NCBI GenBank assembly: GCA_021203065.1
Contig: JAJQBX010000032.1
Coordinates: forward strand, 62,001 to 126,000
Direction of reading: 5' to 3'
Origin: Oscillospiraceae bacterium
GTDB lineage: Bacteria; Bacillota; Clostridia; Oscillospirales; Ruminococcaceae
DNA: 64,000 nucleotides
Under the pieces are notes generated by a model. The model ran no database searches, was not told the DNA's origin, and worked only from the letters and a program-made list of their open reading frames with translations. This document shows positions 43,611 through 53,095 of the stretch, one piece after another. Each line of letters begins with the position of its first letter. Within the stretch, counting starts at the first letter, position 1. The translations under genes and the position numbers were made by a program.

Positions 43611-45761
43611 ATGCCTAATATTCAAAATATAGAAATCCCCGTAATATCTAATCGTCGTTATCGCATCACCGAACAGCTGGGGGCTGGTGGTGGTGGAGCG
43701 GTGTTTAAGGCTTGGGACTTTAACTTGCAGAAGTGGGTTGTTATCAAGACTTTGTTTAATGCCGAGGGAAGTTCGCAGGAGAGGGATGCTCTGAAGAATG
43801 TCAAGAGCGAATTCTTGCCGCAGGTTTATGACTTTCTCAATGAGAATGGGCAGTTTTATACTGTCATGGAGTTTATTGAGGGACAGAGTCTTGATAAGCT
43901 CCTACGGAACGGGGTTACATTCACTCAGGCGCAGGTGGTCAAGTGGTATGGGCAGCTGGCTTCGGCGGTGGAGGTGCTTCATAAGAACAATATCTGCCAC
44001 CGTGACATAAAGCCGGGAAATATTATGCTTCTGCCGAACGGCGATGTCTGCCTTATTGACTTCAATGCGGCTCTGGTTTCGGGAAATGATGTCCAGTTGA
44101 TCAGCCGGTCTTTGGGCTATTGCTCGCCTGAGCAGTATGCAATCTATGAGAAGTATAAGTCGCTTTTGGCGGCACCTATCCGTTATGAACATTCGGACAG
44201 GCATATAAAGGGCGTCGATCCGAACGTCACCGAGAGGGTGGATAATGAAACCACAGAGCTTGTCGATAACGGCGCGACTACTGAGTTGGTAGACGATGCA
44301 ACTTCTCCGTTCGATGATTACCGCCCGATAGACGATACCAAAATTGACTGGAGGCTTTCGGACATCTATAGCCTCGGAGCTACTATGTATCATCTTCTGA
44401 GCGGAGTCCATCCGCCGGTAGTGCCGTCAGCTATTGAGCCTCTTTCGAAGCTTGGACGCTACAGCGAGGGCATTGTCTACATAATCGAGCAGTCGCTGAA
44501 AGAGAATCCTCTTGAGAGAATTTCGAGTGCAAAGGCTTTGAAAGAAGCCGTTGCCAACATTCATAAGCACGATGTCCGCTGGCGTATTGCACGTTCAAAG
44601 AGAATAGCAGCGGCGATAATTCTGCCGGTTCTTTTCGTGATTTTCACTGCAACAACGGTCGCCGGCTATGAAGTAATGGCGCAGGAAAAGGAAGAGAAGT
44701 ATTACACCGTTGTCCGTGAGATTGCCACTGCAGAAGACCCGTATGAGCCTTATGACACGGCACTGTCTCTCTATTGGGACAGAATCGACCCATATCTTGC
44801 GATGGCAGAGAGGCTTTGGGAGGACGGCGACATCACCACCTGCCGTGAATACATCGAGGACAACCTTGGAAACATAGCTGAATTCCAGTCGGTAGAGGAA
44901 TATCAGCACAGCTTCGGAGACATCTACTACATCCTCGCCAACTGCTACTACTATCAGACCGGCGATCCTGACTATGCAACCGCAAGGGACTATTTTGCAA
45001 TAGCGACCCAGTATGTCACCGATAATGCAACCTACTACCGTGACTATGCGGTTTGTCTTGCAAGAACGGGATATGTCGAAAAGGCTGAGGAGGTTATCGG
45101 AATAGCTGAGGATCTCGGACTCGATGAGGTTTCCCTGAGCTTCACATCCGCAGAAATCGCCTTTGCAGAGCAGGATTATGACCTCGCCGTTGAGCTCTTC
45201 AAAGAAGTAATCAGCGAATCGAGCGACCAGTATCTTCTTTACAGAGCCTACAGAACCACCGATGAAATCTATAAGCTTGAGGGTAAAGCGGGATTATCCG
45301 TTGAACTTCTGACCGAATCTTTGAAGAGAATTCCGCTCAGTTGCGTAAACGAGATGAAAGAACGCTTGGCTGATGCTTATGTAAGCGTCGGGGCGTATGA
45401 GGGAGCGATCTCTGTTTTCGAAGACCTGAACGAAAGCGTATCTTCACAGTTCCATATCATGCAGAACCTTGCGATTCTCTATCAGACAGTCGGAAATTTC
45501 AACAAAGCAATGGCTATGCTCGAAGAAATGAGCGAGCTGTTCCCGACCGATTACCGTGTTCCGATGCGTATGGCATTTGTTGAGGCGGATATGCAGTCGG
45601 AGCTTGAGAACGAAGAGCGTGATTACACCAAGACAAAAGAATACTACGAACAGGCAAAAGAGCTTTACGAAGCAAATCTCACCACAGAAACGATAGACAC
45701 AGACATGCAGCAGCTTGAGTCTTTGATAGCTCAGCTTGAAGCCAATGGCTGGTTTGAATAA
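43611..45761 (+). CDS. Receptor-like Ser/Thr kinase with TPR ectodomain
   Basis: 716 residues. The kinase domain is ~17-320: QLGAGGGGAVFKAWD, VVIKTL, HRDIKPGNIMLL with His130, and IDFNAAL, where DFG is replaced by DFN. An insert rich in Thr/Glu/Asp (~195-240, repeated TTELVDN units) lies after the activation loop. A membrane helix covers ~333-353. The outer ~360 residues are TPR-like (DYAVCLARTGYVEKAEEVIG, YRAYRTTDEIYKLEGKAGLS). It differs in sequence from the other two kinases of the locus. DFN still supplies the metal-binding Asp and occurs in some active kinases. Its TPR ectodomain could pair with the TPR heads of the lipoproteins (inference). Confidence 0.9.
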   Translation: MPNIQNIEIPVISNRRYRITEQLGAGGGGAVFKAWDFNLQKWVVIKTLFNAEGSSQERDALKNVKSEFLPQVYDFLNENGQFYTVMEFIEGQSLDKLLRNGVTFTQAQVVKWYGQLASAVEVLHKNNICHRDIKPGNIMLLPNGDVCLIDFNAALVSGNDVQLISRSLGYCSPEQYAIYEKYKSLLAAPIRYEHSDRHIKGVDPNVTERVDNETTELVDNGATTELVDDATSPFDDYRPIDDTKIDWRLSDIYSLGATMYHLLSGVHPPVVPSAIEPLSKLGRYSEGIVYIIEQSLKENPLERISSAKALKEAVANIHKHDVRWRIARSKRIAAAIILPVLFVIFTATTVAGYEVMAQEKEEKYYTVVREIATAEDPYEPYDTALSLYWDRIDPYLAMAERLWEDGDITTCREYIEDNLGNIAEFQSVEEYQHSFGDIYYILANCYYYQTGDPDYATARDYFAIATQYVTDNATYYRDYAVCLARTGYVEKAEEVIGIAEDLGLDEVSLSFTSAEIAFAEQDYDLAVELFKEVISESSDQYLLYRAYRTTDEIYKLEGKAGLSVELLTESLKRIPLSCVNEMKERLADAYVSVGAYEGAISVFEDLNESVSSQFHIMQNLAILYQTVGNFNKAMAMLEEMSELFPTDYRVPMRMAFVEADMQSELENEERDYTKTKEYYEQAKELYEANLTTETIDTDMQQLESLIAQLEANGWFE

Positions 45762-45774
45762 GGAGGAACATATT

Positions 45775-45930
45775 ATGAGTTTTACACCGGGTGAACTTCT
45801 CTTTTACGGAGGACTTTTAGGCATAGCCATCACAGCAATCGCCACCATCATTGTAATAATAGTCCTTGCAGGCAGCCGCAAGCGTCTGAGAAATAAGCTC
45901 AACGACGAATACGGCGTCTCGCCGAAGTGA
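45775..45930 (+). CDS. Small single-pass membrane protein
   Basis: 51 residues from the ATG at 45775, set by AAGGAGGAA directly upstream. One helix spans ~9-33 (FYGGLLGIAITAIATIIVIIVLAG) and a basic cytoplasmic tail follows (SRKRLRNKLNDEYG). It sits 13 bp after the TPR kinase gene and may be a partner of that kinase. The layout resembles the N-terminal part of the FHA membrane protein at 52489. No known family is recognised. Confidence 0.7.
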   Translation: MSFTPGELLFYGGLLGIAITAIATIIVIIVLAGSRKRLRNKLNDEYGVSPK

Positions 45931-45953
45931 CTTGAATGAAAGGAAGGGAAAAT

Positions 45954-47606
45954 ATGAAAAAGCTCCTGTCAATCATCTTAGTGATCGTATTAACCATGAC
46001 CCTCTTCGCCTCCTGTGGCGAAACCGACAAAGCCCTGACCGCCACCGAGCTCTTAGACCTCGGCGAAAAATACCTCCTTGACCTTGATTATGAACAGGCG
46101 ATAGTCTACTTCAACCAAGTCATAGAGGTAGAGCCCCGTAACTCCCGAGCCTACATGGGAGCTGCGGAAGCGTATGTCGGGTTGGGTGACACCGAATCCG
46201 CCATCAATCTCTTGAAGACTGCTCTCGATGTCTTCACAGACGATGAAGAAGTCACAATCGAGCTTCTTGAAATGCTCATAGAAATCGACCCGACCACAGC
46301 TGAGTGGTATCTTGACTTGGCACAGATTTACATAAATCAGGGGAATACGGATAAGGCGATAGAGGTTTTGCAACAGGGGTTAGCGAATGCAAGCGATACC
46401 GAAGAGATAGAAGTGCTTCTTGTGGAATTGATTCCGGAAGAAGTGGAAGAAGAAATTGTTGAAGTTGAGCCTGCGTATGAAAGTAATTATGGAGTTCTCA
46501 ATAACGATATGCTTCGCAGTCCTACCTATTTTGACAAGAGTACTATTACTGAGATTGACTTCCTTGATTCTCTCGATAGCGCACCAAGCGACGCTTGGGA
46601 TTTCTCACTTGATGGGGATGGTAGTGTGCTTGGATGGCTTGAGGGGACACATCTTTATGTTGCGGGAGATAGTGGTGTTGTTGCGGATGAAGATGCGAGT
46701 AGTTTGTTTGGCAAAGAATATGGTTCAGTGGCTTATTCTAATGTAGTGGCTATTAATTTCAATGATTGCTTTGACACATCATCCGTTACAAGTATGTATG
46801 CTATGTTCTACGGCTGTGACTCTCTCGTTTCATTGGATTTGAGTAGCTTTGACACTTCCAATGTAACTAATATGGGTGCGATGTTTAGACAATGCTACTC
46901 TTTGCAATTACTTGATGTTAGTTCTTTTGATACTTCAAAAGTGAAAGGCATGGGAGGCATGTTTTTTGATTGTGAATCACTTATATCACTAGATTTAAGC
47001 AATTTCAACACTTCAAGAGTGACAAATATGGCGGGAATGTTTGTTGATTGCAGTTCTCTTATATCACTTAATTTGACAAGTTTCAATACAGAGAAAGTAA
47101 CAGATATGACTCAGATGTTTGTTGGCTGTGAATCGATCGTTACGCTTGATCTTAGTAGCTTTTATACGCCAAATGTCTCTAGTATGAATAGAATGTTTAA
47201 TTGCTGCTTAAATCTTGTTACTCTTGACATTAGTGGATTCGATACATCAAGCGTAGAGGACATGGAAATGATGTTCTGTCTCTGTGAATCTTTAACGTTT
47301 GTTGATTTTAGTGGCTTTGATACATCAAATGTTACAGATATGGAAGCCATGTTTGAGGGATGCAGTTCACTTACTTCCCTTGATTTGAGCAATTTTAATA
47401 CATCAAATGTAACGGATATGAGTGGCATGTTTTTTGCTTGCACTTCCCTTACAACACTCGATTTGAGTAGCTTTGACACATCAAATGTTACTGAAATGTG
47501 GGGAATGTTCTATAATTGTTCCTCTCTCACATCTCTCGACATCTCAAGCTTTGATATGAGCAATGCCGATACAACAGATATGTTCTACGGCACCATCTTC
47601 GAATAA
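45954..47606 (+). CDS. TPR lipoprotein with BspA/DUF285-repeat domain
   Basis: 550 residues from the ATG at 45954 (AAGGAAGGG upstream). Lipobox LFASC with Cys21. The TPR head is almost identical to that at 41931 (LDLGEKYLLDLDYEQAIVYFNQVIEVEPRNSRAYMG). A Glu/Val linker, then NNDMLRSPTYFDKSTITEI...GWLEGTHLYVAGDSG (~185-255), then about eleven BspA repeats with the core LxSLDLSSFDTSNVTDMxxMF, ending in DMFYGTIFE. It is the complete version of the interrupted gene at 41931. BspA-type repeats in other bacteria bind fibronectin or host receptors; here a sensor role is equally possible. Confidence 0.88.
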   Translation: MKKLLSIILVIVLTMTLFASCGETDKALTATELLDLGEKYLLDLDYEQAIVYFNQVIEVEPRNSRAYMGAAEAYVGLGDTESAINLLKTALDVFTDDEEVTIELLEMLIEIDPTTAEWYLDLAQIYINQGNTDKAIEVLQQGLANASDTEEIEVLLVELIPEEVEEEIVEVEPAYESNYGVLNNDMLRSPTYFDKSTITEIDFLDSLDSAPSDAWDFSLDGDGSVLGWLEGTHLYVAGDSGVVADEDASSLFGKEYGSVAYSNVVAINFNDCFDTSSVTSMYAMFYGCDSLVSLDLSSFDTSNVTNMGAMFRQCYSLQLLDVSSFDTSKVKGMGGMFFDCESLISLDLSNFNTSRVTNMAGMFVDCSSLISLNLTSFNTEKVTDMTQMFVGCESIVTLDLSSFYTPNVSSMNRMFNCCLNLVTLDISGFDTSSVEDMEMMFCLCESLTFVDFSGFDTSNVTDMEAMFEGCSSLTSLDLSNFNTSNVTDMSGMFFACTSLTTLDLSSFDTSNVTEMWGMFYNCSSLTSLDISSFDMSNADTTDMFYGTIFE

Positions 47607-47622
47607 AAAAGGAGCAACCATT

Positions 47623-49113
47623 ATGAAAAAGTTATTATCCCTAATCTTAGCAATCGTTCTTACTATGGCATTGTTTACGTCTTGTGCAAGGGTGGACAAG
47701 GCGTTGGTGTCGATGTATCTGGATTTTGGTGAGAAGTATCTTTCGGATATGGAGTATGAAAAGGCTATCGTCAATTTTGAGAAGGTTATTGAGGTTGATC
47801 CGAAGAATTCCCGGGCTTATATCGGAATTGCGGAGGCTTATGAGGGGTTGGGGGATACCGATTCTGCTATTGAAACGCTTGAAGATGCCCTTGATGTTTT
47901 TTGGGATGATGAATATACACAGGTTGATATACTTGAAAAGCTGATTGAAATCGATCCGACAGAAGCGGAGTGGTATCTTGAGCTTGCTCAGATATACATA
48001 AACTGGGGAGAAGAGGACAGAGCAATCGAAATACTTAAGCAGGGCGTGGAGAATGCTTCCGATAAAACCGAGCTCAGAAAGCTTCTGGCAAGCTTTACCG
48101 GCGTCAGCATAAGCGGCATCACGGCTTCAGTCAGCGGAAATGTCCTTGACAATAATATGATTCGAAACTTCGTTTATTCCACCAAGAGCGATATAACCGA
48201 GATTGACTTTCTGGATTCAACAGAAGATGCTCCCGAAGATGCTTGGGACTTCTCATTGAGCGGCGACGGCAGTGTTCTGGGATGGCTCGATGGAACACAT
48301 CTCTATGTGGCAGGCGACGGCGGCATAAAAGCGGATGAGGATGCCAGAGGAATGTTCAGATACTCTTGGATTGATGAAAATGGCGAACAGCATGGTTGCT
48401 CCTCGCTTATACAAATCAACTTCAATAATTGCTTCGATACTTCCGCTGTTACCGATATGGCTTATATGTTTGATCATTGCAGTTCTTTGACGTCGCTCGA
48501 CTTGAGCTGTTTTAACACCTCTAAGGTTGAAAACATGGCGGCGATGTTTGACTCGTGCAGTTCTCTTACTTATCTCGACATCTCAAGCTTCGACACGTCA
48601 AACGTCACAAGCATGGACTCGATGTTCGGCGCATGCAGTTCCCTGACATCACTTGACCTGAGCCATTTCAATACCTCAAATGTCATTGATATGGACTACA
48701 TGTTTGAGTTTTGTAGCCTGCTCACATCTCTTGACCTGACAAGCTTTGACACATCAAAGGTCCTCTATATGAGGGACATGTTCTTCTATTGCGAATCGCT
48801 TGAATCTCTCGATCTGAGCAGCTTCAATACTTCACGAGTTACAACGATGAGCAACATGTTCTATTGCTGTGAGTCGCTTAAATCTCTCGACCTGAGTAAC
48901 TTCAATACCCGCAATGTTACCAGCATGTATTGCATGTTCTACGGTTGTACATCTCTTGAAACCGTAGATGTGAGCAGCTTTAACACATCGGAAGTTACGA
49001 CAATGTACCGCATGTTCTGCAGATGCAGTTCCCTCACGGAGCTTGACCTGAGCAATTTCAACACCAGTAGAGCGGACACTTCCGGCATGCTTGACGGCAC
49101 TGCATGGGGATAA
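47623..49113 (+). CDS. TPR lipoprotein with BspA/DUF285-repeat domain
   Basis: 496 residues from the ATG at 47623 (AAAAAGGAGC upstream). Lipobox LFTSC with Cys21. TPR head ~27-160 with LDFGEKYLSDMEYEKAIVNF, a more diverged form. The pre-repeat module reads NNMIRNFVYSTKSDITEIDFLD...GWLDGTHLYVAGDGG. About eight BspA repeats follow (NCFDTSAVTDMAYMFDHCSSLTSLDLSCFNTSK). The end is MLDGTAWG instead of MFxGTIFE, so the last repeat has drifted. Codon use is more GC-rich through the repeats than in the genes at 41931 and 45954, suggesting an older or separately acquired copy. Confidence 0.87.
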   Translation: MKKLLSLILAIVLTMALFTSCARVDKALVSMYLDFGEKYLSDMEYEKAIVNFEKVIEVDPKNSRAYIGIAEAYEGLGDTDSAIETLEDALDVFWDDEYTQVDILEKLIEIDPTEAEWYLELAQIYINWGEEDRAIEILKQGVENASDKTELRKLLASFTGVSISGITASVSGNVLDNNMIRNFVYSTKSDITEIDFLDSTEDAPEDAWDFSLSGDGSVLGWLDGTHLYVAGDGGIKADEDARGMFRYSWIDENGEQHGCSSLIQINFNNCFDTSAVTDMAYMFDHCSSLTSLDLSCFNTSKVENMAAMFDSCSSLTYLDISSFDTSNVTSMDSMFGACSSLTSLDLSHFNTSNVIDMDYMFEFCSLLTSLDLTSFDTSKVLYMRDMFFYCESLESLDLSSFNTSRVTTMSNMFYCCESLKSLDLSNFNTRNVTSMYCMFYGCTSLETVDVSSFNTSEVTTMYRMFCRCSSLTELDLSNFNTSRADTSGMLDGTAWG

Positions 49114-49126
49114 GGAGCTAACTATA

Positions 49127-50575
49127 ATGAAAAAGTTATTATCATTCATCTTGGCAATCGTTCTTACCGTGACCCTCTTCACTTCCTGTGCCGAACCCGC
49201 CGAGGCACTTACATCTATATATCTGAATCTGGGCGAGAAATACCTCACCGACCTGAACTATGAAGAAGCCATCGTCTACTTCAATAAAGTAATCGAAGTC
49301 GAGCCGAAGAATGCCCGTGCCTATCTCGGCTCAGCGGAGGCTTATGTTGCCATGGGCGACATCGAAAGTGCAATAGCCATTCTCGAGCAAGGTATCGAGG
49401 TCGTCGACGATCCGACAGAGCTTCAGGCGATGCTTGCGGAGCTGCTTGGAGAGAACGAGGCAGAGGACGATCTGCCGGAGGATGAGGTTATTCAGGAAGA
49501 ACAAGAGGAAGAAGAAATCCCCGAAATCACCGCCGAGGACATCGGAGCAGCGATAAATGAAGCAAGCTTGTTTGCATGGAACTGGTTCTGGGACAATCAG
49601 CATACAGACAAGACTGACACGATTATAGGACCGTATGGGAATGGCTACTATACATACGAGCGTGTTTCCGAAGAGGGCATAACAACAGTTGACGATGTAT
49701 TGGCACTGACACAGCAGTATTTCACAGCAGATATTGCAGAGTATATAGTTGGTTACAAAGAGTGGATAGAGCAGGATGGTGTTCTGTATGTTTCTGCTAC
49801 AGAAGGGCTTGGAGGACCGGGCGATCCGAATTACTATGAAATTTATGCTGAGAAAACAAGCGACACATCATACAATATCACGCTATATGAGTGTTATAGC
49901 GAGGATGATAAGTATCAACGGAATTTCACCTATAGCTACGTCGACGGATATTGGATATTCGATACTATTCTGTATTGCCCACAAGAAATACCTGTATATG
50001 TGCTGACAGAGCCGCTTGACGAGGAAACAGAGGAAGAAATAGAGTCTGAGAGTGATAGCGTGCCATTCCATGTTCAGGCTTACATGCAGGATACTGTCAA
50101 TTGGTCTTGGAACTCAGTCGGAGCATTTACAAGTGGTGTTCTTGGCGATACCCTTACAATAAATTGGACTTATGATAGGAATTCATTTGATGGATATTTG
50201 ACTGTTCAAAACACTTCCAATTGGACGATGAATCCGATATTTGCGATTTCAGTTGGGGATTGTGCCTATCTTCAACTTCCAGAAGAGGCAGAAATAGGCG
50301 ACACTGGCGATTCAGCTGTATATACATTCACATATTCTGACATCACTATTACTGCTACAGGTTATGAAGATGTGGTCATTTCTGGTGGAACTGCGGAGAA
50401 AAGATTTACAGTCAAACAGGAGAATGGATATACATCCGGCACATCCGTTGCTATCGACCTTCTTTCGGAAATCCTTGAACAGACGGGAATTTCTCTTTAC
50501 CAGTTTGCAAACGAGTATCTCCCGAATTTGACAAACATTTCATTTGAAATAACATTTGTTGATTGGAAGCCTTGA
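49127..50575 (+). CDS. TPR lipoprotein with unassigned C-terminal domains, possibly IseA-like
   Basis: 482 residues from the ATG at 49127 (TAAGGAG at the stop of the previous gene). Lipobox LFTSC, Cys21. Short TPR head (~27-105) and a long acidic linker. Residues ~145-300 have an NTF2-like or IseA-like pattern: TTVDDVLALTQQYFTADIAEYIV, DGVLYVSATEGLGGPGDPNYYEI. IseA-type proteins inhibit peptidoglycan D,L-endopeptidases in Bacillus; the match here is by eye only and weak. Residues ~315-482 are a beta-rich domain I do not recognise (VNWSWNSVGAF, DTLTINWTYDR). Both parts should be outside the cell. Confidence 0.72.
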   Translation: MKKLLSFILAIVLTVTLFTSCAEPAEALTSIYLNLGEKYLTDLNYEEAIVYFNKVIEVEPKNARAYLGSAEAYVAMGDIESAIAILEQGIEVVDDPTELQAMLAELLGENEAEDDLPEDEVIQEEQEEEEIPEITAEDIGAAINEASLFAWNWFWDNQHTDKTDTIIGPYGNGYYTYERVSEEGITTVDDVLALTQQYFTADIAEYIVGYKEWIEQDGVLYVSATEGLGGPGDPNYYEIYAEKTSDTSYNITLYECYSEDDKYQRNFTYSYVDGYWIFDTILYCPQEIPVYVLTEPLDEETEEEIESESDSVPFHVQAYMQDTVNWSWNSVGAFTSGVLGDTLTINWTYDRNSFDGYLTVQNTSNWTMNPIFAISVGDCAYLQLPEEAEIGDTGDSAVYTFTYSDITITATGYEDVVISGGTAEKRFTVKQENGYTSGTSVAIDLLSEILEQTGISLYQFANEYLPNLTNISFEITFVDWKP

Positions 50576-50604
50576 GATAAATTATCGAAAGTGAGGACAT
50601 CAAA

Positions 50605-52473
50605 ATGAAAAAACTATTGGCTATAATCTTGGCAATCTTGATAACCCTGACCACGTTTACTGCGTGCGCCGCAACTGATCAGGCGTTGGTGTCGATGTAT
50701 CTGAATCTGGGAGAAAAATATCTCCTCGATCTGGATTATGAGCAGGCTATCGTCTACTTCAACAAGGTCATTGAGGTCGAGCCCCGCAATTCCCGGGCTT
50801 ATATGGGAGCGGCGGAAGCATATGTCGGCTTAGGGGACACTGAGTCTGCCATCAATCTTTTGAAGACCGCTCTTGAGGTCTTTTCAGACGATGAAGAAGT
50901 CACCATAGAGCTTCTTGAAATGCTCATCGAGATAGACCCGGAAACTTCTGAATGGTACATAACCCTTGTGGAAATTTACGAGGCAAAGGGTGATTCGGAT
51001 TCAGCCATAGCCATTCTCAGCAACGCTGTTGAGGCGGTAACTGACGGTGACAGCTTAACTGTGCTTCTTGAGAAGCTTATCGACTTAGATCCTACTAATG
51101 TTAACTGGTATCTCAAGCTGGCACAGGTTTATGTTGACAGTAGCGACAGGACTTCTGCCATCTCGATTCTTCGTCAAGGCATGGACGTTGTCGGCAACGC
51201 CAAGACCCAGCTCTATGACAAGCTCATAGAAATTGACTCCGACACCATCCAGTGGTATTTCGAGCTTGCAGGCGTCTATGAAGACCAGAGCAACATCCCA
51301 TCTGCCGTCGACACCTTAGAGCTCGGCTTGAACAACTTCGAAGATGATGATACAAAGATTGACTTCTCAGAAGAGCTCATCGAAATCGACGAAACCAACG
51401 CCGAATGGTACCTGACGATTGCATACATCTACATCGACCAGAACGATACTGATGCCGCAATTGCCATCCTCCGTGAGGGCTTGGAAAAGGCATCGGATAC
51501 GACGGAGATTGAAGCTTTGCTGAATCAACTTGCACCGGATACGTCGGGGCTTGTTACTACGAGCAGTCGTACATATAATGAAGATGGCACTTTAACTTAC
51601 TCATATGATTTCAGTGCAGATGGTGGGAATTCAACTTATACTATCAGTAGTACAGATTCTGATGGTGTAACGTATACTCAGACTTTCACATCGGAGTATG
51701 ATTCAAACGGTAATGAGGTGAAATCAACAAATAAAAGTATTAGTTCTGATGGTAATACAAATACGATTATCACAACATATGAATACGACTCTAATGGTAA
51801 CATGACAAAAGAAGAGTATAATAGTGTTTCGTCTAGCGGTGAAACATATTCGAGCACATCAACATATGAGTATGATGCGAATGGTAATAAAATCAGCGGT
51901 ACACAAGTCTTCAACAGTAGAGGTAGCACTTACGAATACGAATACGAGTATGAATATGATACTAATGGAAAGCTGACAATGGAGCTCCGAAGGGAAACAG
52001 ACGGTTCTTATTACTATAAGACTGAATATGAGTATGATTTGCATGGTAATGTCAGCCAAGAAACTGAAACTTCTGCTTACATTCATGAGGCGTATTCTAG
52101 CACTAGCATTACTTATAAAAACTATGAATATGAATATGATGCAAATGAAAATATTACAAAGATTGACGTGAGTTATTCGTACTATGATAGTTCTGAAGGT
52201 GGTAGTCATTGGGTTGGATTCTTTGATGAAAATGGCTATGACCATCCATATGGATCTTGGACACAGGAATACGAATATGATGAACAAGGTTCGACAATCA
52301 GCAGGACATATACGGATCGTTCTACTGATGGAACTGTAATCACTAATACATACATTATCGAGCGCGAATACATATATGACGATACTGGCAGGATCAGTAG
52401 GTACATTATCACTGAATATTATGCCAACAGCGGTAACGTACACAGCGTAAGAACCATGGAACGGATTGACTAA
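50605..52473 (+). CDS. Lipoprotein with extended TPR array and YD-like repeat tail
   Basis: 622 residues, the longest lipoprotein of the set. Lipobox TFTAC with Cys21. The TPR region is expanded to ~27-310, with several units ending in EIDxxxxxWY (LLEMLIEIDPETSEWYITLVEIYEAKGD), so the head has gained about four units over its relatives. The tail (~315-622) has YD-like repeats with Ser/Thr-rich variations (YEYDSNGNMTKEEYNSVSSSG) and ends in VRTMERID instead of YQxxxN. GTGAGGAC lies upstream as ribosome-binding site. Confidence 0.83.
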   Translation: MKKLLAIILAILITLTTFTACAATDQALVSMYLNLGEKYLLDLDYEQAIVYFNKVIEVEPRNSRAYMGAAEAYVGLGDTESAINLLKTALEVFSDDEEVTIELLEMLIEIDPETSEWYITLVEIYEAKGDSDSAIAILSNAVEAVTDGDSLTVLLEKLIDLDPTNVNWYLKLAQVYVDSSDRTSAISILRQGMDVVGNAKTQLYDKLIEIDSDTIQWYFELAGVYEDQSNIPSAVDTLELGLNNFEDDDTKIDFSEELIEIDETNAEWYLTIAYIYIDQNDTDAAIAILREGLEKASDTTEIEALLNQLAPDTSGLVTTSSRTYNEDGTLTYSYDFSADGGNSTYTISSTDSDGVTYTQTFTSEYDSNGNEVKSTNKSISSDGNTNTIITTYEYDSNGNMTKEEYNSVSSSGETYSSTSTYEYDANGNKISGTQVFNSRGSTYEYEYEYEYDTNGKLTMELRRETDGSYYYKTEYEYDLHGNVSQETETSAYIHEAYSSTSITYKNYEYEYDANENITKIDVSYSYYDSSEGGSHWVGFFDENGYDHPYGSWTQEYEYDEQGSTISRTYTDRSTDGTVITNTYIIEREYIYDDTGRISRYIITEYYANSGNVHSVRTMERID

Positions 52474-52488
52474 CAGGAGGTAATTGAA

Positions 52489-53073
52489 ATGGACTTAGGA
52501 TTGATTGTGGCTTTGGGATGTATTGTTCTGGCGGTAGTGTTGATCGTTGTGGCGGTGGTGATACTGGTGGTGTCGCTCAGGAAGAAGCCGGAGAAGAATG
52601 TGCAGAAGACGGTTAAGAGTGGGGGATATGTTGCTTCTAATGATGAGAGAACTGAGGTTGTGAGGCAGCCGGCTTCTAATGGGATTACTTATGAGCTCAG
52701 GCTTATCAGCCTCAATAGCCTTAACAAGACTTGGACTTTGAATGTCTCCGGAGAGATTCTTGCCGGGCGGTCGGAGTATGCTTCGCTCCGATTTGAGGAC
52801 AAGAGCGTTTCGAGGGAACAGTTCAGGATCATAAGTACTGCTTCCGGACTGGCAGTCGTCCACTGTGGGAGCACAAACAAGACGATGGTCAATGACCAGT
52901 TTGCGGAAAAACCGGTGCTTATTAATGGCGGGGATGTTATCAAGTTCGGCAGGGAAGCAGTGAGAGTTGACTATGTCCAGCCGTATAATCCACAACCGTA
53001 TCAGCAGCCAGTGTACGATTCCGGATGGCAACAGCCGACAATTACCGAAACTCAGCACTGGGTGAGACATTAA
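52489..53073 (+). CDS. Membrane-anchored FHA-domain protein
   Basis: 194 residues. One N-terminal helix spans ~3-29 (LIVALGCIVLAVVLIVVAVVI), then a basic linker and an FHA domain at ~75-165: ILAGRSEYASLRF (the GR), SVSREQFRI (the SxxH-like strand, here Ser-Arg-Glu-Gln) and HCGSTNKTMVN (the N/T loop). The C-terminus is Gln/Pro/Tyr-rich. FHA domains bind phosphothreonine, so it is a likely docking site for phosphorylated kinases or other partners at the membrane. CAGGAGG precedes the ATG. Replacement of the usual His by Gln may alter binding. Confidence 0.88.
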   Translation: MDLGLIVALGCIVLAVVLIVVAVVILVVSLRKKPEKNVQKTVKSGGYVASNDERTEVVRQPASNGITYELRLISLNSLNKTWTLNVSGEILAGRSEYASLRFEDKSVSREQFRIISTASGLAVVHCGSTNKTMVNDQFAEKPVLINGGDVIKFGREAVRVDYVQPYNPQPYQQPVYDSGWQQPTITETQHWVRH

Positions 53074-53095
53074 GACTTATAGAAAGGTTATCGTT

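Noticed and set aside
48832-49248. Minus-strand open frames across the repeat genes
   Set aside because: Long antisense frames arise from the regular codon pattern of the repeats. They lack ribosome-binding sites and recognisable domains.
26214-52473. RHS/polymorphic toxin reading of the YD-like proteins
   Set aside because: The repeats resemble YD motifs, but there is no RHS core, no self-cleavage site, no variable toxin tip and no immunity gene. Each protein ends soon after its last repeat.
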